Counted from the first letter of the stretch, positions 35,195-44,296 are shown. The stretch is DNA of 64,000 bases from an uncultured Gammaproteobacteria bacterium (GCA_943788815.1 CALSRS010000001.1:1425501-1489500), one strand, 5' to 3'. Numbers and translations are program-made. The notes: generated by a model from the sequence alone, not told the origin.

Positions 35195-37102
35195 TTACAC
35201 CTTCTTGTTTCTAAGTTGCGCAACAGAAAATTTCTGGTACTGAGTTAACCCTGCCCCGGTCCCCCAGGATCCCGTGCGGGCATCGATCATATAGGGACGG
35301 CCTTCTGCCAGTGTCCTGAATCCTCGTTGTATGGCAGGACGAACTTGATCACTATTGCTCACAACTTCACCGGGGATGTTGTATACGGACGCGAGTTTGG
35401 CAAAATCCATATCAGGATCTCCCAGGTAGGAAACGTAATCACGATTCGCATCACCAGCGTTACCACTACCCATGATCCGAAAACGCGTGGCTTCATAACT
35501 GCGGTTATTCAGGACTACTGTCAGAACGGGTACATCATAACGTGACATGCTCCATAAGGAATCAGATTGCCCGAACATGAATCCACCATCACCCTGTATT
35601 GAGACCACCTGCCTGTCAGGTAAGGCAAGTTTAACACCGACCGAGGCACCCACACCCCAGCCTAGCGCCATACCTGTGGTACGGCCTACCTTTAGGCGCC
35701 CATCAGGACTGAAATTGATATGGCTGAGGGTTCGTTCACCCCTGCCTAGTTCTTCTACCACGACTGCATCTGGATCCATCATTTGATCCAGTTCATATAT
35801 TAACTTCTGCCAGGGTAACGGGTCACCTTTACTGCGCCTACCTGCTTCACGTGTACCAGCATGCTTACCCGCCGAATAGGCAGCTATCTTGACCCTGCGC
35901 TCTTCAGTCCTGCGTTTAATCTGCGCTGAACTGGCCATGCTCTTAATGGCGGCTACCAGATCTTTTGCGATGAGATCAATATCCCCCACCAGACCTACCG
36001 CCGTATGCACATTGCGACCTATTTTCTCAGGATCCACACTAGCGTGGATTAATGGAATATTTCGGCCTTTCATAAACGTTTCCATACCCTGGGTTGCGCG
36101 GGTGCCAATACTGATACAGCAATCTATCTGATTAGGATAAAACTGGTGATAGCTAGGGAGATTTAATAAATAGCCAATATGCAATGGATGGAAATTAGGA
36201 AAATCACAATGAAAACTTCGAGAGTGCTGAACAACAGGGAGTGCCAGCAACTCTGCTAATTCCACAACAGAATTAATCGCCTTGCATTGACTAACTTCGA
36301 ATCCAACCTCAAGCAAAGGTGAGCTAGATTCAAGTAAAAATTTCGCCGCCCTTTCAATTTCGACAGGGTCAGGTCTTAGCTCCATGGAGACATTAAGCGC
36401 CTGTTTTGAATATATTGATGCTGTTACATCAGAGGAATAGAGATGATTACGAGGAATTCGAATATGGGTGGGGCCACCTGGCATGATATTCGACAATTTA
36501 TATGCCCTTCTTATCCATTCTGGCATACGCGTCGGTTCATGCACGACCCATTGCCATTTTGTATAAGGTTTTACTCCTTCCGTCCAGTCATCCAGGTCTT
36601 CATGCGTATCGGTTCCCTCATTCCTTGAACTCGCATGGTCACTGATCATGACCAGTGGTGTCCTGTCTTTCATGGCGTTATACATATTGGAGCTGGCATT
36701 ACCCAGACCAACCCGACTGAACATACCAAAACCAGTCTTGCCTGATGCCTTTGCATAACCATCGGCTATTGATAACACCTGACCTTCATGCGTAGCTTGA
36801 ATAAACGTCAGTTTCCCAGGTCGATCTACCAATGCATCACATATGGGTCCCAGTCCTGATCCATTTGCAATAAATAAATACTCTGCGCCTGTTTCGAGGA
36901 TTTGATCCACCATTAATTCAGCCCCGGTTCCGGTGGCCTGGCGGACATACCCCTCAGGCATAGGGGAACCGGGTATATACGGTTCTACTGCTGCAAGTGC
37001 TGACTTTGCAGCGGTTGCGCCATAACTAGCCGCCGCCATTCCTGCCAAAAATCCGCGTCGGGATATTTTTGCATTGATAAGATCTTTGACTAATTCGCGC
37101 AT
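35195..37102 (-). CDS. Tat-exported thiamine-diphosphate enzyme
   Basis: 635 residues. The N-terminus has a twin-arginine signal, SRRGFLAG (14-21), then a hydrophobic stretch to about 38 (SALAA). The rest is a full ThDP enzyme of the acetolactate synthase/benzoylformate decarboxylase type: the activating Glu106 in ATHEGQVLSIADGYA, a central domain at about 245-390, and the ThDP/Mg motif QGDGGFMFGQ at 503-512 ending with LNNRSYEATR. Most ThDP enzymes are cytoplasmic, so folding with cofactor before Tat export would make sense. It lies 24 bases after a small cytochrome c gene, suggesting a periplasmic oxidative decarboxylase or lyase (inference). Substrate unknown. Confidence 0.85.
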   Translation of the reverse strand: MRELVKDLINAKISRRGFLAGMAAASYGATAAKSALAAVEPYIPGSPMPEGYVRQATGTGAELMVDQILETGAEYLFIANGSGLGPICDALVDRPGKLTFIQATHEGQVLSIADGYAKASGKTGFGMFSRVGLGNASSNMYNAMKDRTPLVMISDHASSRNEGTDTHEDLDDWTEGVKPYTKWQWVVHEPTRMPEWIRRAYKLSNIMPGGPTHIRIPRNHLYSSDVTASIYSKQALNVSMELRPDPVEIERAAKFLLESSSPLLEVGFEVSQCKAINSVVELAELLALPVVQHSRSFHCDFPNFHPLHIGYLLNLPSYHQFYPNQIDCCISIGTRATQGMETFMKGRNIPLIHASVDPEKIGRNVHTAVGLVGDIDLIAKDLVAAIKSMASSAQIKRRTEERRVKIAAYSAGKHAGTREAGRRSKGDPLPWQKLIYELDQMMDPDAVVVEELGRGERTLSHINFSPDGRLKVGRTTGMALGWGVGASVGVKLALPDRQVVSIQGDGGFMFGQSDSLWSMSRYDVPVLTVVLNNRSYEATRFRIMGSGNAGDANRDYVSYLGDPDMDFAKLASVYNIPGEVVSNSDQVRPAIQRGFRTLAEGRPYMIDARTGSWGTGAGLTQYQKFSVAQLRNKKV

Positions 37103-37126
37103 ATTCGCCCCCGGTTTACTAACGGT

Positions 37127-37423
37127 TTATTTATCGTTTGCAAAGTTGTTAATTAAATAATTCTTAATTGAATCCAGATCATCTATATCAATCACCGCGC
37201 CCCTGGCGACCATATCGTACACAGCATTTTCCCATTGCTCAGCATCTAGACTGACGCGAGTTAAATGTCCAAGACCATGACACTGGACACAGGCAACAAA
37301 AACTTTGTCACGCCCATCTCCCTCTGGAAATGCACCTTGTGCTTGAATTTTCACAGAAAAGAACCCGATAAGAAATAATGCAATGAACGTTCTAAATATA
37401 TATTTGAAGTATCTGATATTCAT
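37127..37423 (-). CDS. Small periplasmic cytochrome c
   Basis: 98 residues: signal peptide 1-28 (ends VKIQAQ) and one haem-binding CVQCH at 45-49, followed by GLGHLTRVSLDAEQW. Met71 (DMVARG) is the likely sixth ligand. Size and motif resemble single-haem subunits that serve sulfite, sorbitol or quinoprotein dehydrogenases. It is the first gene of a two-gene unit with the Tat-exported ThDP enzyme. A role as electron acceptor for that enzyme, or for the PQQ dehydrogenase at 42250, is inferred from position only. Confidence 0.85.
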   Translation of the reverse strand: MNIRYFKYIFRTFIALFLIGFFSVKIQAQGAFPEGDGRDKVFVACVQCHGLGHLTRVSLDAEQWENAVYDMVARGAVIDIDDLDSIKNYLINNFANDK

Positions 37424-37491
37424 CTAATCTCCATACGCATCTATCTATACATCATTATTAGTTGAACCAGTATAGACAGGCAAAAATTCAT

Positions 37492-37508
37492 ATTCAATAA
37501 GATTGAAT
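37492..37508. promoter_or_regulatory. Perfect 7-bp inverted repeat, candidate operator
   Basis: ATTCAAT-AAG-ATTGAAT in the 158-base gap between the divergent cytochrome c (start 37423) and aldolase (start 37582) genes. Symmetry and position fit an operator; the binding protein is unknown. Confidence 0.4.
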
Positions 37509-37581
37509 CATCTCAAGCATATTTTAATATTGTTTCCCTATATACACATGTTTTATATACTGTGGTGTCATAAAATAATAA

Positions 37582-38325
37582 ATGGAAAAAAATATGTCAT
37601 TACTTGAAGCTTCAATTAATGAGCTGGTCACGGCCAATCATATACTCGCAAGAGAAGGTGTGGTGGACTCTTTTGGTCATATCAGTATTCGACACCCTGA
37701 GAATCCTGACCATTATCTATTATCATGCTCACGCGCACCCGAGTGCATCAAGGCAGAGGATATTATGGAGTTCAAACTGGATGGAGAACCAGTTAACCCA
37801 AAAGGACGTGACCCTTATGCAGAAAGGGCCATTCATGGATCAATATATGAAGCCAGGCCTGAGGTCATGTCAGTGGTACATAATCACAGCCCCAACGTAA
37901 TTCCATTTGGAGTCACAGGATGTACGTTAAAACCTTTGATGCATATGGCGGCAGGGATGGGAACGGATATGCCAATTTGGGATTCGAGGACAAATTTTGG
38001 TGATACCACCTTATTAGTCACTACCATGGATATGGGAAGAGACCTGGCAAATATGCTACATGATCACCGTGCAGCTTTGATGCGCGGCCATGGCTGTGTC
38101 GTAGTAGGTAAATCAGTTCGTGAGGTGGTATTCAGTTCCATCTATCTTGAAATCAATGCAGAACTACAATTTAAGGCAAACACATTGGGGGATATTACCT
38201 TTCTCAGTGATGGTGAAGTAGAAGCCATATTAAAACGCCGCGGACCCTATACGTTTGAACGCGCCTGGGAACGTTGGTGCCTGCGTGCCAATCGTCCTTA
38301 CGAAGCTGCACCTGATCACAAATAA
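37582..38325 (+). CDS. Class II aldolase/adducin-family protein
   Basis: 247-residue zinc enzyme of the FucA/AraD fold. Metal ligands are visible as VVHNHSP (98-104, His100 and His102) and the later RGHGCVVVG. SFGHISIRHPEN near 30-41 is the usual phosphate/substrate loop. Related proteins include fuculose-phosphate aldolase and decarboxylases such as HMG/3-hydroxy-2-methylpyridine-type enzymes. It could cleave or decarboxylate a hydroxyacid intermediate. Monocistronic on the plus strand, divergent from the cytochrome c/ThDP pair, and followed by repeats. A second possible start is the ATG at 37594. Confidence 0.85.
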   Translation: MEKNMSLLEASINELVTANHILAREGVVDSFGHISIRHPENPDHYLLSCSRAPECIKAEDIMEFKLDGEPVNPKGRDPYAERAIHGSIYEARPEVMSVVHNHSPNVIPFGVTGCTLKPLMHMAAGMGTDMPIWDSRTNFGDTTLLVTTMDMGRDLANMLHDHRAALMRGHGCVVVGKSVREVVFSSIYLEINAELQFKANTLGDITFLSDGEVEAILKRRGPYTFERAWERWCLRANRPYEAAPDHK

Positions 38326-38355
38326 TTTATTAAGCCTCAGAGAACGCGCCATTCC

Positions 38356-38733
38356 CGTCATGCCGGGCTTAACCCGGCATCCAATAAATAGCGTTGTATG
38401 TTTAGCCGGGATTGTACTATTCAATAATAAGTGAGGAGAAACATCACTTGTTTAACGACCACCTGACGATGGTCTTCCTGGATACTGGCTTTCGCCAGTA
38501 TGACGAATGCTTATTAATGTACCCGACAACCGTCATACCGGGCTTGACCCGGCATCCTATAAATAGCGTCGTATGTTTAGCGGGGATTGTACTATTCAAT
38601 AATAAGTGAGGAGAAACATCGCTTATTTAACGACCACCTGACGATGGTCTTCCTGGATACTGGCTTTCGCCAGTATGACGAATGCTTATTAATGTACCAG
38701 ACAACCGTCATGCCGGGCTTGACCCGGCATCCA
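38356..38733. repeat. 175-bp tandem duplication carrying palindromic elements
   Basis: Units start at about 38356 and 38531, with a third partial copy from 38706 to 38733, in register by 175 bases. Each unit has a CGTCATGCCGGGC...CCCGGCATCC palindrome, the phrase TATGTTTAGC.GGGATTG, AATAAGTGAGGAGAAACATC, and a CTGGATACTGGC...GCCAGTATGACG palindrome (38480-38505, 38653-38680). Only a few bases differ between units, so the duplication is recent. Open frames across it are repeat artefacts. Confidence 0.9.
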
Positions 38734-38780
38734 GTATTTTTTTCTCCACAAAGTGGACACATTATTTCTCTGGATTTCTG

Positions 38781-38849
38781 CTTCGGCTTTGTCTGCATGA
38801 GTAGCACTCGGTCTTAGTTCCCGATTCGACTCTACCGATTACATCCATG
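38781..38849. repeat. Diverged intergenic repeat, copy 2
   Basis: Contains CTTCGGCTTTGTCTGCATGA and CGACTCTACCGATTACATCC. It matches 2897-2973 with about one difference in five. Both copies continue into CATCCATGTAG.CG after a small indel. Confidence 0.6.
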
Positions 38850-38923
38850 TAGGCGTTCGAGTGAATGGCGAGCTGGACGTCCTCAGTTCAAATACATAAT
38901 TTTACTGAGCACTACAGCAATAT

Positions 38924-38951
38924 AAAAAGGGGCACGTAAGTGCCCCTTTTT
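38924..38951 (-). terminator. Terminator after flavin monooxygenase
   Basis: Perfect stem AAAAAGGGGCAC / GTGCCCCTTTTT with loop GTAA, 20 bases beyond the minus-strand stop codon. The T-runs make it usable in both directions. Confidence 0.9.
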
Positions 38952-38971
38952 ATCAAACAGAACTTGCCTCT

Positions 38972-40585
38972 TTATTTATTCAATCCTGTGGCGATTTCCC
39001 GAAGTAATGCAGGACTCTCAGGTGGCTCAGTGCCCCGCCAAATGATATGTAGATCCGGACGAAGCAGAAACACTTTATAGCCTTCGTACACTTCAACAGC
39101 ATGTGAGTCATCAAATGACAACACCTCCAGAGGTGCCCCTGTATTTTCAAATTCAGAGATTAGACCAGACATCTCTATCTCATCATTGTCGAATCTTAGT
39201 AATGTATACCCCTTGCCAATTTTGTCCTGTATCGCCGTACCGTCTTTCAACCAGACATGGGGCAGACGGAACCCTGGCCAGGTGGTGGGGATATAATCCT
39301 GACGGTCGGGATCCGGGCCTTCCCCTGGCTCGGACCAGATTAACGGAGAATCCATGTATCGGTACCCTGCCTCAATACCCAGGATTTCGTTGGTCTTACG
39401 CTGTTCCACATTGGCGATCTCGGCTACCTTGCTGCGAATTTCGGCACCTTCCGGTGTCCTTTCACGGATTTCCGGTTTCCATTCAGCGCGCCAGCGATAG
39501 CGACCAGAATTTGCCCTACCAGACGCTGCGACATTGCGGACCCCAATCTGGCGACGCTCAGAAAGATAGGATTTCAAGAGTTGATCGCCTCCCCAACCTT
39601 GCAGCGTACCCTGCAACTTCCAGGCGAGATCAATGACATCGCCCACACCGGTATTCATTCCCAGTCCACCTGTGGGTATCACCAGATGGGCCGCATCACC
39701 GGCGATAAAGACCCGGCCTTCACCATACTTGTCGGCTACCAGCAGGCGCTGTGTCCATTGACCTATATATAAGGTCTCGTACTCAATAGGCATGCCAACG
39801 ACTTCTTCGAAACGCTTTGGCATGTCTGAAGCATTATCCACCACCGCATGAAAGGTAAAATGTTTGGTATCGTCCTGGACAATAACGAACCCGGACTTTT
39901 CATCACATACATGATAATGGCGACCCTTACCGATAGGGATCTGCTCATAGAGGTCATCACAACGAAACAGAGCCTGGTGCATCGACAACATATCACCGTC
40001 ACCGTTCAGCTTGATTCCCAACTGCTTCCTGACGGGACTGGCTCCACCGTCACAACCCACCAGGTAGTCGCCAGTGATGATCGATTCTGTGCCATCGGAA
40101 CGCTTTATTTTTACAGAGACATGGTCTCCCTTGTCATCGAAATGAATAAATTCATGACCGAACCTGACATCAATATACTCGCTTTGTTCTGCAAATTGTT
40201 TAAGTAGAGGTTCCAGGGTGTATTGAGAAATTAACTGGTAGGGTTCAAGGGTACGGGTGCCATCATTATGGGAGGCAATGTCTTCTTTGCATTGCTTCAC
40301 CGATCCATAAGGTAAACGCAGGATGGGTTCATCCACCAGACGTGTCACCACAAACACATCCATGGGACAGTCTTCTGGCAATCCAGCAGCACGAATATCT
40401 TCACCAATCCCTAGACGGCGATATATCTCCATGGTTCGGGCATTGCATCGTTCCATCTTGGGTAAGCCGGAAGGTGCGTCGTTCTTTTCCAGTAATATGC
40501 AATGCAAACCCAGATCCGCTAGTGCAAGTGACAGGGTTAGCCCAACGGGACCCGCGCCAACAATAATTACCTGTGTGTCATTCAT
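38972..40585 (-). CDS. FAD-dependent aromatic hydroxylase (PheA/TfdB/MhpA-like)
   Basis: 537 residues. FAD-binding GAGPVG at 10-15, the DG motif GCDGGASPVRK at 177-187 and GDAAHLVIPTGGLGMNTG at 296-313 define a class A flavoprotein monooxygenase. The approximately 130-residue C-terminal domain is of the thioredoxin-like type found in phenol and 3-hydroxyphenylpropionate hydroxylases. It would hydroxylate an aromatic ring with NAD(P)H and oxygen in the cytoplasm. It is monocistronic but near cupin B, which could act as a ring-cleavage enzyme. Aromatic catabolism is therefore plausible for this part of the region; the exact substrate is not readable. Confidence 0.9.
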   Translation of the reverse strand: MNDTQVIIVGAGPVGLTLSLALADLGLHCILLEKNDAPSGLPKMERCNARTMEIYRRLGIGEDIRAAGLPEDCPMDVFVVTRLVDEPILRLPYGSVKQCKEDIASHNDGTRTLEPYQLISQYTLEPLLKQFAEQSEYIDVRFGHEFIHFDDKGDHVSVKIKRSDGTESIITGDYLVGCDGGASPVRKQLGIKLNGDGDMLSMHQALFRCDDLYEQIPIGKGRHYHVCDEKSGFVIVQDDTKHFTFHAVVDNASDMPKRFEEVVGMPIEYETLYIGQWTQRLLVADKYGEGRVFIAGDAAHLVIPTGGLGMNTGVGDVIDLAWKLQGTLQGWGGDQLLKSYLSERRQIGVRNVAASGRANSGRYRWRAEWKPEIRERTPEGAEIRSKVAEIANVEQRKTNEILGIEAGYRYMDSPLIWSEPGEGPDPDRQDYIPTTWPGFRLPHVWLKDGTAIQDKIGKGYTLLRFDNDEIEMSGLISEFENTGAPLEVLSFDDSHAVEVYEGYKVFLLRPDLHIIWRGTEPPESPALLREIATGLNK

Positions 40586-40821
40586 AAAAACTTAATCTGG
40601 TAGCTATATCAAAAATACTAAACTCAACAAGATAAATACTATGATGTCATGCTAAAAAAATCCGGCATCCAACAAACTATTTTACTGGGATCCCCAGGCA
40701 TGACTGTATATTGAAATTCCTATTCATTGTAAAAAAATCACATTTTAGGTAGATGTTATTCAATTTAAAAACCCGTGAACACTATAACTAACACAATGAA
40801 TAATTGAATGATCTATCTCAA
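40586..40821. other. Intergenic spacer with degenerate palindromes
   Basis: No gene. Degenerate palindromic elements occur at about 40642-40671 (GATGTCATGC...CCGGCATCCAAC) and 40683-40704 (TACTGGGATCCCCAGGCATG), decayed members of the CGTCAT...ATCCAG family. Confidence 0.45.
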
Positions 40822-40853
40822 AAAAAACCGGGATTAAAAATCCCGGTTTTTTA
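40822..40853 (-). terminator. Terminator after cupin B
   Basis: Stem AAAAACCGGGATT / AATCCCGGTTTTT with an AAA loop, followed on the minus strand by a T-rich tract. It lies about 20 bases past the cupin stop. Confidence 0.9.
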
Positions 40854-40875
40854 TTTAGAACTTATCCAATTAAAA

Positions 40876-41991
40876 TTAATCAAGTGGAGGCAAGGTTGCC
40901 TTTTCAGCCTCATAGGACTCATCCATTTTGGATTCCAGCCCTTTTTCTGAAAGGGCGTCAGCAAACTTGGTCCTGACTAACTGGCTTTCGTCGGCATAAT
41001 CAATCTGGTGCCCACCGATTCTACGACTAATCCAAGCCTTGGGAACACCCTGTGCATTACGTATAGCCACGCCTTCATATTTGAATGCCAGGTAACGGGC
41101 CGGGGTAGTACCCGTGTTGAAATGCTGATGGAACCACATATTTGGTGGGGTAATCAGGCTGCCTGGTTTCCAGGGATAATACTTAGGTTCTTCACCTTCA
41201 GGCCACATTAATGAATAACCTTCACCTGCAAGTATAATCACGTGTGCACCCGGACCATGGGCATGAGCCTTTTTATATGTACCCACAGGGAACTGGGATA
41301 TATGGGTGTTCATAGAACTCTTGGCCAAGTTAAAGCGAATATGACCACCACCTGCACCGCGTTCCTTGGCTTCTATTAATGGTAGGTTAACTGCATCTGT
41401 GACAAAGTTTGTCAGAAGCATAAGTCCATCAACATCTTCTTTGGGTGCAAAATAATCTGGCTCACCGGAAAATCTACCTTTGAAATCATAGGCTGTCTTA
41501 AAAATAAAATCTGGATCTTCATAGACATTCATTATGGGTGGCAGGTTGGTGACAGCAACAAACCTCACCGTTTCACTTCCTGACCCATTGTAATGTTGAT
41601 GCATAGTATTAAGAGGAATTGAAAATAAGGCTCCGGCCTGCCATTCAAAAGAAACTTTCTGTCCTGCATCATTCCAGACTTCCGTGGAACCGTGGCCACT
41701 AAGGATTAAAATCATTTCTTCATAAAGTTGACGTAGTGGATTGAGTTTTTCACCCGGGGCAATCTCACATACATAACAATCGTTAGATGTGCGCGAGGCA
41801 TCATGATTAAGGAATACGCCGCGGCCATTCCTACTAGCCCAGGGTTTGAGCTCGATTGTGTTTAAATCTTCCTGGTAGATGCCATCCATGATTTCAAGAC
41901 CCTCGGCCTTTACCCATCGGGTGTAAGGTGTCTCTTTTTCCTTAGCGAATTTTCTGGCTGTTTCATCAGAAACAATTGCGTCTTTTGCCAT
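40876..41991 (-). CDS. Two-domain cupin protein B
   Basis: 371 residues, no signal peptide. The first cupin includes EMILILSGHGSTEVW. The second carries KKAHAHGPGAHVIILAGEGYS and WFHQHFNTG, the same metal-ligand pattern as cupins A and C. Overall relatives are gentisate/salicylate-dioxygenase-like bicupins. Monocistronic, immediately downstream in map order of the flavin hydroxylase, which would supply a hydroxylated aromatic if this is a ring-cleaving dioxygenase (inference). An accessory or isomerase role is also possible. Confidence 0.82.
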   Translation of the reverse strand: MAKDAIVSDETARKFAKEKETPYTRWVKAEGLEIMDGIYQEDLNTIELKPWASRNGRGVFLNHDASRTSNDCYVCEIAPGEKLNPLRQLYEEMILILSGHGSTEVWNDAGQKVSFEWQAGALFSIPLNTMHQHYNGSGSETVRFVAVTNLPPIMNVYEDPDFIFKTAYDFKGRFSGEPDYFAPKEDVDGLMLLTNFVTDAVNLPLIEAKERGAGGGHIRFNLAKSSMNTHISQFPVGTYKKAHAHGPGAHVIILAGEGYSLMWPEGEEPKYYPWKPGSLITPPNMWFHQHFNTGTTPARYLAFKYEGVAIRNAQGVPKAWISRRIGGHQIDYADESQLVRTKFADALSEKGLESKMDESYEAEKATLPPLD

Positions 41992-42249
41992 TATTTAGTT
42001 CCTCTTAAAGTCGATCGAAGGTGAAAAATCCCTATCCTGGATTAAAAACACCTGAATTTTTAATTATTAGCGTCAATTTCCCAAAGGGACAGTATATTTG
42101 TGGAATTACCCAGAAGTGACACTCAGTAGTGCGATTATATCTTCTGGGGCATTATGCAGCAACAAAGCTACACACAATTGCGCCAAATTTTACCTAAAAA
42201 TCAGGGAAATATACTGTTCACCATGCAAGATAAGGTGATTTAGCCAAAC
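41992..42249. promoter_or_regulatory. Promoter-bearing spacer upstream of cupin B
   Basis: 258 bases between two minus-strand genes. The cupin has GAGGAAC just before its ATG. No terminator hairpin for the PQQ dehydrogenase and no clear promoter box could be identified. Confidence 0.3.
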
Positions 42250-44013
42250 TTAGTCGGGTAGCGCAAAGACATTTATCGAATTATTACCTCGAACTACGTC
42301 GACTTCATTAACCATACTTACCACACTTGATGTAGCTGACAGGCCATCACCCGTTAATACCGCAATGTACTGCTTGCCATCTACTGAATATGTAATCGTG
42401 CTGGTCTGGATCACCCCTTGTAATTTGGTGTCCCAAAGTATCTCTCCATTATCAGCATCGAAGGCATTCAAGGTCCCAGTGATATCTCCCCATATTAATA
42501 AATCCCCAGCAGTCAATAATACTGCTCCGTTACCCGGTGCGCGTTGGGTATGGATATGATCGACTTCACCGGTGGACATATCCACCTTGGCCAGTCCTGC
42601 AAAGGCATTGGGATCAGCGCCTTCGCGAAGATGAGATGTTCGGGCATGTCCATTTACGGTATTCAATCGGCCCACCCTGCTGACACAGGCATCATGATAC
42701 GGCACGTACAGAGAATTTTTACCCGGGTGATAGGCCATGGGCCAGTATCCTTTGGTGTTTTGAAAACAGGTGGTATGCTCCTCGTCTTCTCGTGTAAGCA
42801 CCTTATCCCGACTGATCCTGGTGGCACCGGTTTCAACATCGATATCAGCAATATGAAAATCCGGCGTGTCATGAGGAAAAGGAATAGTCCATAGGAATGT
42901 CCCATCATTACTGTCCAGGACCCACAGACCACCCGGTTCACCCACCGATACCACCATGTCCCTTTCTTCACCGCGGGTGATATTGGGGTTAATCCACTTC
43001 ACGTCATTGGCATCAGGATTAAATTGAGACCGAAAGAGTATGCGTTCATGGGTATGATCAGAGTCCCAATCATCTCCTGGTAGGTGCTGGTAATACCAGG
43101 CCAATTCTCCTGTATCGGGATCAATCGCTAAGGTAGAGTTACTATATAACTCTGATGGCGCCTCGAGTGGCACATCAAATGGTTTTCCATCATGCCGAAG
43201 TATGCGGGTATGTGGTGACGGGTTGGCAGTTCCCCAGTAAATGAGGTTCTTGTCAGGATCGAAACTTCCCGGTAGTCCCCAGGGTGATGCCAGGCGAATA
43301 TCATCAGGCATGCTTCCCCAGCTGTCGCCTCCCGGCTCACCTTCCGCTGCGGTGGTCTGAAACCGCCAGACCTCCTCACCGGTCAATGCATCGTGGGCAA
43401 GGATATGACAATAAATCCGGGTATCGCCACAGTTTCTTCCGGTAATGACCTTGCCTTTTACTACTGACGGCCCGGTGGTATGTTGAGTACCAGTCCTGAA
43501 ATCATGGGCAAAGGCCTCCCAACGTAATGCGCCGGTCTTTGCGTCCAATGCAATGACATAACCATCTGCAGCTGAGTGGTAAACCATGTCAGAATAAATG
43601 GCCAGTGTTCTTGCCCTGCCGACGGCATTTTGATGATCATCAATATCATCAGGCAGGTTCCGTATATATTCCCAGATCAATTCACCCGTAACCGCATTGA
43701 CTGCCTGGATAATCGATCTGGGATTGGCAACAAACATAATCCCGTCATAGACAATCGGAATATTTTCCTGGGTACCACCATGCATGGGCCGAGACCAGGA
43801 CAATGTTAACTGATCGACATTATTTCGGTTTATCTGATCTAAGGGACTAAACCGTTGATTATCATAAGTCCTGCTATACATCATCCAGTCGCCTGCGGCT
43901 GGATTTAATAATGTTTCATCCGTTACCGACTGATAAGTATCTAACTGTGCCCGGCTATTCATACTTAGCACCAGAAATAAAAGTGGGCTTATATACTTGA
44001 TTATGTTTTGCAT
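42250..44013 (-). CDS. Periplasmic PQQ-dependent alcohol dehydrogenase
   Basis: 587-residue eight-bladed propeller quinoprotein. Signal peptide about 1-22 (ends NSRAQ). Propeller tryptophan-docking repeats such as AVTGELIWEY, DAKTGALRWEA, DALTGEEVWRF and DPDTGELAWYY recur. PQQ/metal-site features are GTANPSPH (Asn264) and PGDDWDSD with catalytic Asp317. An Asp two residues later (Asp319) is the mark of lanthanide-dependent members. The adjacent-cysteine ring of methanol dehydrogenase is replaced by Cys195/Cys202 spacing. No haem motif is present, so electrons go to a separate cytochrome c. The mxa-like maturation genes at 45605-51114 fit this enzyme. Confidence 0.9.
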   Translation of the reverse strand: MQNIIKYISPLLFLVLSMNSRAQLDTYQSVTDETLLNPAAGDWMMYSRTYDNQRFSPLDQINRNNVDQLTLSWSRPMHGGTQENIPIVYDGIMFVANPRSIIQAVNAVTGELIWEYIRNLPDDIDDHQNAVGRARTLAIYSDMVYHSAADGYVIALDAKTGALRWEAFAHDFRTGTQHTTGPSVVKGKVITGRNCGDTRIYCHILAHDALTGEEVWRFQTTAAEGEPGGDSWGSMPDDIRLASPWGLPGSFDPDKNLIYWGTANPSPHTRILRHDGKPFDVPLEAPSELYSNSTLAIDPDTGELAWYYQHLPGDDWDSDHTHERILFRSQFNPDANDVKWINPNITRGEERDMVVSVGEPGGLWVLDSNDGTFLWTIPFPHDTPDFHIADIDVETGATRISRDKVLTREDEEHTTCFQNTKGYWPMAYHPGKNSLYVPYHDACVSRVGRLNTVNGHARTSHLREGADPNAFAGLAKVDMSTGEVDHIHTQRAPGNGAVLLTAGDLLIWGDITGTLNAFDADNGEILWDTKLQGVIQTSTITYSVDGKQYIAVLTGDGLSATSSVVSMVNEVDVVRGNNSINVFALPD

Positions 44014-44241
44014 AATGCCTCCCTCCCCGTGAATGTTATTTTAATATTCTATCCTAAATTATTCTCTGGGTTTTACAGACCTCCAGAGAATATTTAATTG
44101 CATTACCTGGCCTTAAAATAGATAAGAAAAGAAGATAAACAGAAAATACACAAAATATCAGATTGTTTTTAATTGTGTTTGACCATAGTAATTTAACCAG
44201 AATACGACTGAGATTAAATCACCATTATTAAGCTATAAACG
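44014..44241. other. Spacer upstream of PQQ dehydrogenase
   Basis: AT-rich, no gene. GGGGAGGGAGG just before the dehydrogenase ATG is a strong ribosome binding site. The promoter could not be pinned down. Confidence 0.35.
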
Positions 44242-44272
44242 AAAAAAGGCCCGGAGTAATCCGGGCCTTTTT
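44242..44272 (-). terminator. Terminator after exported cupin C
   Basis: Stem AAAAAGGCCCGGA / TCCGGGCCTTTTT with loop GTAA; T-run on the minus strand, about 25 bases beyond the cupin stop. Confidence 0.9.
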
Positions 44273-44296
44273 ATTAACTTTAATACCTGTCAGGTA

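Noticed and set aside
38412-38817. Two similar 65-76-residue open frames
   Set aside because: They are identical because of the 175-bp DNA duplication and cross palindromes; not genes.
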